A DNA stretch of 64,000 bases from the NCBI RefSeq assembly GCF_000172555.1, contig NZ_ABOX02000002.1, positions 283,578 through 347,577 on the forward strand, read 5' to 3'. Of this stretch, positions 30,453-39,700 are shown piece after piece. Made by a program: the position numbers and the translations under genes. Numbering within the stretch: the first letter of the stretch is position 1; the number at the start of each line of letters is the position of its first letter. The notes below the pieces were generated by a model, which saw nothing but the letters and a program-made list of their open reading frames with translations, did no database searches and was not told where the DNA came from. The stretch is from Pedosphaera parvula Ellin514 (GTDB lineage Bacteria > Verrucomicrobiota > Verrucomicrobiia > Limisphaerales > Pedosphaeraceae).

Positions 30453-33400
30453 GTGCATAGACCTTGTTACATTTTTTGGTGGCTCCTGTGCTTTATGCTG
30501 TCGGGTTGGACTGGATTGGCGCTGGCGAGTGAGCCGCAGCTTTTGCCGCCGGACCTCAGCTTGAAAAGCTGGACCCGGGAGGACGGTTTGCCGGCAAATT
30601 CAGTTACTGCCGTGCTGTTGACTCGTGATGGTTACGTTTGGGTAGGCACACCGAATGGGTTGGCCCGGTTTGATGGTTTGCGGTTCGTTTTGGTAAAGCC
30701 ATCCGGAATGAACTCAAACGACCTAATCCGTGTCACAGCCCTTTGTGAAGATTCCAGCGGGCGGCTCTGGGTGGGAACACAGGGAAACGGTTTATACTGC
30801 TACGCAGAAGGAGTTATCAAGAAGTTCAGTCGCAGCCACGAGTTGCTCGATCCGACCGTGACGAGCATCGCAGAAGACCGGAATCAAAACCTTTGGATTG
30901 GAACGCCATCCGGGCTGAACCGGTTTGAAGGATCCCGAATGGTGCGGATTACGAGTGCCGATGGGCTGCCCAACGATTTTATTTCAAGTATAAACATTTC
31001 CCGTTCAGGCAACGTTTGGATAACCACCAGGGGGGGCATGTGCCAGTATAAAAATGGCAAGCTGCTGCCGCTCCCCTTCGAGGCTGAAGGATTTAGCCGC
31101 AGCCCGGAATTCATTGGCGTTTACGAGGATGATAAAGGAAGCCAATGGGCATTTGGAGACACCTACCTGGTGAATCTGGACGAGGGGAAGCGGTTTAATT
31201 ATTTCCGCCGGGGTGATAATTCATCGTTCCGCATTTGGACCATTTGCGAAGGACGTAACGGGCATTTGTGGGTAGGCACCAGCGGTGAAGGATTGTTTTG
31301 CTTTACGGGCGGTAAATTTCTTCCGCCGATTCTGCGTGAAGGACGCCTGCCCAGTGATGTGCGAGCTTTGAGTGAGGATCCCGAGGGGAACCTTTGGCTT
31401 GGAACCTACGACGAAGGATTGGTGCGCCTGCAACCGCGCAGTGTGCGATTGCAGGAAAACAGCCTTGGTTTTCCCCGGAGTCCTGCCACATGTCTGGCGG
31501 TCGGACCGGACGGTCGTTTATGGGGTGCGTTTGAACATGGTGGAATTTATTCCGGCACACCTGACCATTTTGAACGCCTAAACATCGAAGGAGGAGGAGA
31601 ACCACAAAACCTGATTGTCTCGATGTGTGTGGCTCCTGACAACACCCTATGGGTTGCGACAATGGGCAATGGAGTTTCCGCAATCAAGGAGGGGTTGGTG
31701 ACGCATTACAGCACAGCTGATGGTTTGTCAGATGACTCAGTTTTGGCGATGGCGGCGCAAACTGACGGGGGAGTATGGGCCGGGACTCGCGCCGGAAAAC
31801 TGCATCGGTTCAAGGATGGATTGGCGCTAAGCGTTGGGCGGCAGGAGGGGCTATCCGGCAAACCAATCAGCGTCATCCTGCCAGCGAAATCCGGGGAACT
31901 TTGGGTGGGAACAGAGGGTGGAGAGATATTTAGCTGGAGCAAAAAAGCGATTAGATTTTCAGCCGAAGCGCGTGAACTCTTCGGCAAACCTATTCGTGCA
32001 CTGCATGAGGATGCTGGAGGGCGGTTATGGATCGGGAGCGCAGGAAACGGGCTCGCTTGTTTGTTCAGAGGCGCCTGTTTGAGATGGGGTATGGAGCAGG
32101 GCTTGCCTGACAATTCGGTAGTCGGGATTTTGGATGATGAGAAAGGGAACCTCTGGCTGGAGACGGGGAAGGGTATTTGTGCCATTTCAAAGACAGATGT
32201 GGAACTACTGGTTTCCGGCAGGGGAAATGTGCGCACCAAGTTGCTGCTTGAGGCTGAATCGATACCGAGCAGTTCACTCGGCAATGGATGGCCGCGAGTA
32301 GTGAAGTCGACTGAAGGCAAGCTTTGGTTTGCGACGGCCAATGGAGTGGTGGTATGTGATCCCAAGGGATTGGGGCCACTTTCCCGGCCGCCGCCCGTCT
32401 ATATCGAGGATGTCATGGTTAACGGCCAACTGCTATCCGCCGGGTCACACCAAGGCAGGTCAAGAGAACCGCAAGGCGGGTTGCTTAAGAATGACCCTGA
32501 CATTGCGAAATTGCCTACCAATCTGCGATCACTTGAGGTGCAATACACCGCGATCAGTTTTGTCGATCCTGAGAAGATACGATTCAAACATAAACTCGAA
32601 GGGTTTGATTCCGAGTGGGTGGAAGCTTCAGACCGGCGGGTTCGTTACGGCAAGTTGCCCTATGGAAATTATGAACTGAAAGTGCAGGCATGTAATGCCG
32701 AAGGAGTCTGGAATGAAACGGGAGCTAACTTTGCGTTTGTCGTGCCCACTCCCGCATGGCTTTCCTGGGAGGCTATAACTCTGTATGGGCTGGGAGCAGT
32801 GGCATTGGTTGCCGGGGCTGTCCGGTGGATTTCCTACCGCAGGTTTGGACATCGTCTCGCGCTTTCCCATGAGCAACAGGCAATGGAAAAGGAACGAGTT
32901 CGAATCGCGCAGGACATGCACGATGAGATTGGTTCCAAATTGACCAAAATTTCGTTTTTGAGCGAGAGAGCGAGAGGGGAAATAAACGGGAATGTCACCC
33001 TGGCAGCGAAGATAGAATCGATCGCGCATACCTCGCGCGATTTGCTGCTTTCACTTGATGAATTGGTCTGGGCGGTCAATCCGCGCAATGACACCCTGGA
33101 GCACCTGGCGGCCTACCTGGGACAATATGCTGTTGAATATCTTCAGAACACGGCGGTGGAATGCGAACTGCATATTCCGCGCGAGCTGCCGCACCATGCA
33201 GTGTCGGCCGAGCTGCGGCACAATCTATTCCTGGCATTTGAAGAGACGTTAAACAATGCCTTGAAGCATGCGAAGGCCTCCCGCATATCCATTACGATGG
33301 CCATGGAAACTTCCCAGTTCAGCATTGAAATTGAAGATAACGGAATGGGTTTTGATATTTCGGCCACGACTTTGGCCAATGGAAATCGGACAGAAAATGG

Positions 33401-33548
33401 AAAAATTATATATGGCAACGGATTGCTTAATCTCAAAAGCAGGCTGTCCAGCGTGGGCGGCCAATGTGGCATTCAGAGCAAACCCGGAAAGGGAACAAAA
33501 GTGGTGTTAAGCATACCTGTAGGAGCAACAAGTAGAAAGAAGCTATGA
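30453..33548 (+). CDS. Periplasmic beta-propeller sensor histidine kinase (Reg_prop - Y_Y_Y - HisKA_3 - HATPase)
   Basis: 1031 residues from a GTG start that gives a signal peptide (FWWLLCFMLSGWTGLALA). Two seven-bladed propellers are built of about 14 Reg_prop units (for example DGYVWVGTPNGLARFDG and GHLWVGTSGEGLFCF), to about residue 660. A Y_Y_Y domain follows (IRFKHKLEGFDSEWVEA, GNYELKVQACN). One membrane helix lies near 770-795. The NarX-type kinase core has His823 in IAQDMHDEIGSKL, the N-box NLFLAFEETLNNALKHA and the G-box DNGMGF. The periplasmic part should bind a glycan or sugar, as hybrid two-component sensors of Bacteroides do. Its stop overlaps the regulator start (ATGA), so the pair is coupled. 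No receiver is fused. Confidence 0.93.
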   Translation: MHRPCYIFWWLLCFMLSGWTGLALASEPQLLPPDLSLKSWTREDGLPANSVTAVLLTRDGYVWVGTPNGLARFDGLRFVLVKPSGMNSNDLIRVTALCEDSSGRLWVGTQGNGLYCYAEGVIKKFSRSHELLDPTVTSIAEDRNQNLWIGTPSGLNRFEGSRMVRITSADGLPNDFISSINISRSGNVWITTRGGMCQYKNGKLLPLPFEAEGFSRSPEFIGVYEDDKGSQWAFGDTYLVNLDEGKRFNYFRRGDNSSFRIWTICEGRNGHLWVGTSGEGLFCFTGGKFLPPILREGRLPSDVRALSEDPEGNLWLGTYDEGLVRLQPRSVRLQENSLGFPRSPATCLAVGPDGRLWGAFEHGGIYSGTPDHFERLNIEGGGEPQNLIVSMCVAPDNTLWVATMGNGVSAIKEGLVTHYSTADGLSDDSVLAMAAQTDGGVWAGTRAGKLHRFKDGLALSVGRQEGLSGKPISVILPAKSGELWVGTEGGEIFSWSKKAIRFSAEARELFGKPIRALHEDAGGRLWIGSAGNGLACLFRGACLRWGMEQGLPDNSVVGILDDEKGNLWLETGKGICAISKTDVELLVSGRGNVRTKLLLEAESIPSSSLGNGWPRVVKSTEGKLWFATANGVVVCDPKGLGPLSRPPPVYIEDVMVNGQLLSAGSHQGRSREPQGGLLKNDPDIAKLPTNLRSLEVQYTAISFVDPEKIRFKHKLEGFDSEWVEASDRRVRYGKLPYGNYELKVQACNAEGVWNETGANFAFVVPTPAWLSWEAITLYGLGAVALVAGAVRWISYRRFGHRLALSHEQQAMEKERVRIAQDMHDEIGSKLTKISFLSERARGEINGNVTLAAKIESIAHTSRDLLLSLDELVWAVNPRNDTLEHLAAYLGQYAVEYLQNTAVECELHIPRELPHHAVSAELRHNLFLAFEETLNNALKHAKASRISITMAMETSQFSIEIEDNGMGFDISATTLANGNRTENGKIIYGNGLLNLKSRLSSVGGQCGIQSKPGKGTKVVLSIPVGATSRKKL

Positions 33549-34180
33549 GCAAAGTGATTACAGTCTCAATTGTGGATGATCAGCAGGACATACGTGAAAA
33601 CATTGCAGGATATGTGGGTGGGACCAAAGGTTTTAGCTGTCTCAGCTCCTATGCGAGCGCGGAAGAGGCTCTTCCAAAGCTGGCCAAAGACAAGCCTGAC
33701 GTCATCCTCATGGACATCAACCTGGGCGGGATGAGCGGAATTGAATGCGTGCGGCAACTAAAGCCGAAGATTCCGACAACACAGATTGTCATGCTCACGG
33801 TTTTTGAGGATACCGAAAAGATTTTCAGCGCATTGGCGGCAGGAGCCAGCGGGTATTTGTTGAAACGGATGCCGCCTTCCAAGTTGCTGGATGCCATCCG
33901 GGAGGTAAATGAAGGGGGTTCCCCAATGTCCGCGCCCATCGCACGGAAGGTGGTTGAATCGTTGCAGGCCACGCGACCGCCAAAGCCCGATGACACGGCT
34001 GAACTGTCGCCACGTGAACGGGAGGTGCTGGAGGGGCTGGCCGAAGGTTGCGCTTACAAACAAATTGCGGACAAGCTTGGAGTAAGCATTCATACCGTGC
34101 GGAATTACATCCGCCGGATTTATGAGAAGCTGCATGTGCGATCCTCCTCGCAAGCGGTCGCGAGATACTACCGACATTAG
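33545..34180 (+). CDS. NarL/FixJ-type response regulator
   Basis: 211 residues. The receiver has DD at 11-12, phospho-acceptor Asp57 in VILMDINLGGMSG, Thr in MLTVFED and Lys in GYLLKRMPP. A LuxR-type helix-turn-helix begins LSPREREVLEGLAEGCAYKQIADKL and ends VRNYIRRIYEKLHV. It should be phosphorylated by the sensor kinase encoded just upstream, with which it overlaps by 4 bases, and bind promoters of nearby carbohydrate genes. The GH2 gene begins only 19 bases after its stop, so kinase, regulator and glycosidase are probably one transcript. Confidence 0.95.
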   Translation: MSKVITVSIVDDQQDIRENIAGYVGGTKGFSCLSSYASAEEALPKLAKDKPDVILMDINLGGMSGIECVRQLKPKIPTTQIVMLTVFEDTEKIFSALAAGASGYLLKRMPPSKLLDAIREVNEGGSPMSAPIARKVVESLQATRPPKPDDTAELSPREREVLEGLAEGCAYKQIADKLGVSIHTVRNYIRRIYEKLHVRSSSQAVARYYRH

Positions 34181-34199
34181 AAAATAGTTCATTATCGAA

Positions 34200-36485
34200 A
34201 TGGCAAAAGAAAAAAAATCCGGATTCAGAATCAATCGCGTGACAACGCGCGCGACCGTGGCGGCCTGGGTAATGCTGATGGTTTTTGGAGTGGTGCGAAC
34301 GGTGGTTGCAGAGGGATGGGAAGTGGCGAAGGGGCCGTTGATGACTCGTTGGGCCAAAGAGGTGAATCCCACCAATGCTCATCCGGAATACCCGCGTCCG
34401 CAATTGGTGAGGGCTGATTGGCTGAATCTGAATGGACTCTGGGATTATGCAATAACCCCCGGTGGGACATCCGAGGTTAAATCCTACCAGGGAAAGATTT
34501 TGGTTCCGTATCCATTAGAATCCGCGCTTTCAGGAGTGATGAAGCATTTGGATGAAACGAACAAACTTTGGTATCGTCGGACATTTACCGTACCAAGGGA
34601 ATGGTCCGACCGCCATGTGCGTCTGAACTTTGGAGCGGTGGATTGGCAAACCTGGATTTACGTCAACGGCAAGGAGGTGGGAGCGCATCGTGGAGGGTAC
34701 GACGCGTTTAGCTTTGATATCAGCGAATATTTGAAGAGGGAGGGGGAGGAAGAGATTGAAGTGGCCGTAATGGATCCCACTGAAGGCGACCAACCGCGAG
34801 GCAAACAATCCCGTAAACCGGAAGGTATATTTTACACACCCACCTCGGGCATATGGCAGACCGTGTGGCTGGAACCGGTATCGAAAGTGTGCATTGATAA
34901 CCTCAAGCTGGTCCCGGATATCGATGCCCAGGTGCTGACAGTCAAGGCGGGGGTAAACAGTTTAGCTGAGAATGTGATGGTTGAAGCGGTGGCGCTGGCT
35001 GGCGGCAAGGAAGTGGGAAGAGTGGTGGGATTGGCGAACAAGGAATTGTCGCTGAGGATTAATGCGCCGCATCTCTGGACTCCGCAGGATCCATTTCTAT
35101 ACGACCTGCAGGTGACACTCAGGCAGGGAGGACGGAAGATTGACAGTGTCGACAGCTACTTTGGAATGCGCAAGGTGAGTTTGCGGAAGGATTCCCGGGG
35201 GATCACACGCATTGCGTTGAATGACGTGCCGATATTTCAAATTGGCACGCTGGATCAAGGTTTCTGGCCCGATGGCATTTACACTGCGCCGACGGATGAG
35301 GCGCTGCGCTACGACATAGAATTTCTGAAGCAGGCCGGGTTTAATTTAACGCGCAAGCATGTCAAGGTGGAGCCCGATCGCTGGTATTACTGGTGTGATA
35401 AACTGGGACTGTTTGTATGGCAGGACATGCCCAGCGGAAACAATGGCACACCGGAGGGGCGCGCTGAGTTCGAGGGAGAACTGAGGAGAATGCTCCAAGG
35501 GTTGCGCAATCATCCCAGCATTGTGATGTGGGTGTTATTCAATGAAGGGTGGAGCCAGTATGACACGGAGCGATTGGTGCAATGGATAAAAACATTAGAC
35601 CCCACACGGTTGGTTGATAATGCAAGCGGTTGGACCGACAAACATACGGGAGATGTGGTGGACGCACATAGTTATCCAGGACCGGAAGCGGTGCTGGGGG
35701 AGTCAGGCCGGGCAGCGGTGCTGGGGGAGTTTGGAGGGTTGGGATTGGGAATGGAGGGGCACCAGTGGTCGAAGCAATCCTGGGGATACCAGATCATGGG
35801 AAATGTGGAGGCATTGAATGAACGGTACTGTGCGTTGATGAAACGCGTATGGACTTTTCACGAGTATGCGGGATTGAGCGCGGCAGTTTATACACAGACA
35901 ACGGATGTGGAGACCGAGTGCAATGGCTTGCTGACCTATGATCGCGCGGTTGCGAAGATTGATTTGAAAGTGGCTCAACCGGTGACCAGTGGAGCCAGGC
36001 GTGAGGCCTCGATGCAAATTGTCATGCCCGATGCGTTATGCGGTATGGTGACGTGGAAATATAGCTTCGAAGTGCCGGATACCAACTGGATGATGTTAAA
36101 TTATGATGCAGCAAACTGGAAGGAAGGCCCGGCAGGTTTTGGCACATTTGGTACACCTGGATCGATGGTGCACACGAAATGGAACACGTCGGATATCTGG
36201 TTGCGAAGGGAATTTACCGTCAATGAACGAAGCCTCGATGCGATTAAGTTTGAATTGCACCATGACGAGGATGTGGAGGTTTATTTGAATGGGGTGCTGG
36301 CCGCGCAAGCGAGCGGTTTTGTGACGGATTACTATCAGGTGGAGCCGTTTTCCGAAGCGGCGGCCACACTGCATCAGGGAACCAATCTGATAGCGGTCCA
36401 TTGTCATCAGACAGGAGGGGGCCAGTACGTGGATGTGGGGATAGTCAGGTCCGAGACCTTGCCAGCAGCAAATTCTAAAAAATAG
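34200..36485 (+). CDS. Glycoside hydrolase family 2 enzyme (beta-galactosidase/beta-glucuronidase-like) with C-terminal beta-sandwich
   Basis: 761 residues with an N-terminal membrane/signal segment (VAAWVMLMVFGVVRTVVAEG). Domains in order: sugar-binding jelly-roll (WLNLNGLWDYAITP, LNFGAVDWQTWIYVNGKEV), an Ig-like domain, and a TIM barrel with MWVLFNEGWSQYD (acid/base Glu449) and AAVLGEFGGLG (nucleophile Glu510). A separate C-terminal sandwich from 36046 on has WKEGPAGFG, DIWLRREF, HHDEDVEVYLNGV and HCHQT. The final module matches the end of the GtaA-like protein. GH2 covers beta-galactosidase, beta-mannosidase and beta-glucuronidase activities; the specificity is not settled here. It follows the two-component pair within 19 bases. 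Confidence 0.9.
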   Translation: MAKEKKSGFRINRVTTRATVAAWVMLMVFGVVRTVVAEGWEVAKGPLMTRWAKEVNPTNAHPEYPRPQLVRADWLNLNGLWDYAITPGGTSEVKSYQGKILVPYPLESALSGVMKHLDETNKLWYRRTFTVPREWSDRHVRLNFGAVDWQTWIYVNGKEVGAHRGGYDAFSFDISEYLKREGEEEIEVAVMDPTEGDQPRGKQSRKPEGIFYTPTSGIWQTVWLEPVSKVCIDNLKLVPDIDAQVLTVKAGVNSLAENVMVEAVALAGGKEVGRVVGLANKELSLRINAPHLWTPQDPFLYDLQVTLRQGGRKIDSVDSYFGMRKVSLRKDSRGITRIALNDVPIFQIGTLDQGFWPDGIYTAPTDEALRYDIEFLKQAGFNLTRKHVKVEPDRWYYWCDKLGLFVWQDMPSGNNGTPEGRAEFEGELRRMLQGLRNHPSIVMWVLFNEGWSQYDTERLVQWIKTLDPTRLVDNASGWTDKHTGDVVDAHSYPGPEAVLGESGRAAVLGEFGGLGLGMEGHQWSKQSWGYQIMGNVEALNERYCALMKRVWTFHEYAGLSAAVYTQTTDVETECNGLLTYDRAVAKIDLKVAQPVTSGARREASMQIVMPDALCGMVTWKYSFEVPDTNWMMLNYDAANWKEGPAGFGTFGTPGSMVHTKWNTSDIWLRREFTVNERSLDAIKFELHHDEDVEVYLNGVLAAQASGFVTDYYQVEPFSEAAATLHQGTNLIAVHCHQTGGGQYVDVGIVRSETLPAANSKK

Positions 36486-36786
36486 CATCCAATGACCTAA
36501 GGCTTCCTGGATTTCAGCAGTGGAAAGTTTTCCAACGGATCAAGTCAATTACTTCGGGGCTCTTTCCATGGCTTCGGCCACTGGACCTTCGGATAAGAAG
36601 CTGCCTGGGAGTGTAATATGCCTGCGTACAATTTTGAAAAGTCTGGGGATTCCTGCAAGAAACGCCAACGGGTTTGAAATATCAGGGGACGATTTCGCCT
36701 GTGGCCATTTTATGGCACACGACAGCTTGAGAGCCCGTGCTAGGATTTCCGCAATCCCTGACCGAACTATCGGTTCACTACGAACT
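36486..36786 (+). other. Intergenic region upstream of the LamG array gene
   Basis: The frame of the downstream gene stays open back to 36520, but that extension has no secreted-protein features and the signal peptide begins at 36787. I therefore treat these 301 bases as non-coding leader. I see no convincing promoter, hairpin or repeat in it. Confidence 0.4.
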
Positions 36787-39700
36787 ATGAAGACCATACG
36801 CACATTTGGTGCCTGCGCTTTTGCCATGGCGGGCCTTGTAATGCAGAGTCGCGCTCAAATTCAGACTGCGGGCACGCTGCTTGTTAATATCGATCCATCC
36901 AGCATGCCGACAGGCTCGTTGAGCTGGATTACGAATTCCGGCTCGGTTGGCGGAGTATTTGAAGCCACTGGCATTGCAACTGACAGCCTGCCACAGATCA
37001 TCAATGTGGGTGGCAGTGGTGGAACGTCGGGAATCATGCTTGACCGGCAGAGTTTCATGCAGCATGTGGCGGCACCAGGCGGGGCGGTTGTGCCCGCGCC
37101 AGCGAGCGTGGTGGGAGTGAATCCACCCTGCTCAATCGAAGTTTGGGCGATTAATCCCACGGTGAGCACTGAGGAAGCCATGGTGGCCTGGGGTGCGCGT
37201 GGATCGAATGGGCGGGACCGTGCATTTATCTATGGAACGAGTGGCGGATTTGGCGCTGCCGGACAATGGGGCAATGCAGACCTTGGCTGGAACAATTCGG
37301 GTGGCGCACCCGCTGCTGGCGTATGGCATCACCTGGTTTACACATATGATGGAACGACCACGCGGGTTTATGCTGACGGCGTGCTGTCAAACTCCGAGGA
37401 CGACTCTCCCTATGGTGGCTTAAACATTATTGCTGGCACACCCATTACACTGGGCGCACAACGCGAAAGTAACGGCACCGTTTCCACCGGAGCCGGGCGC
37501 GCTTCGCTGACACTTGGAAAAGTGCGCATTCACAGCGGCACGCTCACGGCTTCACAAATTTCAAACAACTACAATTTTGAAAAGAATTCGTTTGTGCTGG
37601 GAACACCAACTCCGCTGCAAACGTTCCCGATTCACCGGTATACTTTCAACATGGCGGCAACGAATGACGCAGTGGGAATGACGGTGCCTGACGTGGTTGG
37701 TGGTGCTGATGGCGTTGTACAGGGAATTTATGGCACTGCCACTGCTGGTTTTAATGGCTCAAGACTTTCCCTTGCTGGTGGTTCTTCAGCGACGGCGCCT
37801 TATGTGGATTTGCCGAATGGGTTGGTATCCAGCTTGAGCACGAACAATGGCGGGCCTGGAAAAGTCACGATTGAAGGTTGGGTGACCGCGACCGGATCAC
37901 AAGGCTGGCAGCGTATGTTTAGTTTCGGCAATAACACCGCGGGTGAGATTTCCGGTCCAGGGGGCACTTTTAATGGAACCACTGAGTTGATGATCTCTCA
38001 AAATGGCGGGGATCAGAATACCCTGCACGTAACGGTGGACGCGGTCGGTCGGGATACTGGTGGAAATTTTGGGACCGCATTTCCTTCGCTTGCGCTGACG
38101 TATTACGCGCTGACGTGGGACGAAGCGACAGGGGAAGTAACCGTTTATCAGAATGGCATTGAATCGGTTCGCCTCAAGGCCGCCGATCCATTTACCGCCG
38201 TAAATGACGTGAACGTTTGGTTGGGGCGCTCCAACTGGAGCGGGGATAACAATTTGCAGGGCAGCTATGACGACTTCCGTATTTATAACCGCGTGTTGAG
38301 TCCTGCGGAAGTATTAAACGATTATCAGGGCGGGGCCAATACTGTGTTAGTGTCACCTGGCCCAATTCAAACGGTTCACTTGCAAGTTCCTCGCGCAAAT
38401 ATGGTGGCGGGAACCTTCCAGCAGGTATCGGTTAGTGCGGATTTCCAAAACGTGACCAATGTCGTGGTAACCACCAAGGCTGGAATCGTATATACCTCCA
38501 GTAACACCAACGTTGCCACTGTCTCGGCGAGTGGATTGATAGTGGCCGTGAGTGCCGGCACAGCAACAATCACGACAACCTACCAGGGCAAATCGGATAG
38601 CTCGATCATAACGGTTGTGCCAGTCAGCGCCACCTTGCAACATCGCTACAGCTTCACTGCAGACATTAGTGATTCAGTTGGCGGCCCGGCGTGGGATGGG
38701 ACCGTTTTCGGTGGAACATCGTTTGACGGACACCAAGTGGTGTTGGATAGCGCGAGCGGGAGCTTCGTGCAATTGCCGTCCGGAATCATCAGCAATCAGG
38801 ATGCTGTAACCATAGAAGCCTGGGCCAGTATTGGTGCAAATGCAAACTGGTGCGAGTTGTTCGCGTTTGGTGACCAGAATGGTGCCGGGCAGGGCCGATA
38901 CCTGATGGCGTTCATCCCGCACAGTGGCGGTGCGGATGCCCGCATGACGATTGCGGATGGTGACCCGGGAAATACGCATGAGCAGTTTACAGCACGACCA
39001 GGTGTCCTGGATGGCCAGTCGAACGTGCACATCACTGCGGTTTACAATCCGTTGGCCGGCACGGAGAATCTCTATATTAATGGCCAATTGGTGGGCCAAA
39101 ACACCAATGTGAACATTTTAATTTCGGGAGTTCAGGATGTTTACAGTTATCTTGGACGGTCGCTCTATAATGGCGATCCATTGTTCAATGGGGCGATTGA
39201 TGAGTTGCGCATTTATAATGGCGTATTGACTCAGGATAAAATTGCACTGGATACCGCGGCTGGACCGGACGCGATGGTGAGCAATCCGGGCGCCTTGCAA
39301 TCGGTGCACTTGTCGGTAACCAACCAGATGATTCTCAATCTGACACAACAGGCGTCACTGGCAGGAAATTTCGCCAATGTGACGAATGTGAATCTGTTCT
39401 TTTACGGAGCGCCCACGGTCAGTTCCGCAAACACCAACATTGTGACAATCAGCCCAAGTGGTTTGATCAAAGCCGTGGCACCCGGAACAACCACGGTGAC
39501 GGCGTCCTATGGCGCGTTCAGCGATACGCAGACAATCACGGTGAGCATTCTGCCTGCAGTGCTTGGGCATCGATATAGCTTTGCAGTAGATGCGAGTGAC
39601 TCAATTGGTGGGCCAACCTGGGATGGCGCGCTGTTTGGAAATGCCACAATTGCCAATGGACAACTGGTATTGGATGGCGCAGGTAGTTTTGCGCAACTCC

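Noticed and set aside
36520..36786. In-frame N-terminal extension of the LamG array protein
   Set aside because: It would bury the signal peptide that starts at 36787 and has no recognisable features.
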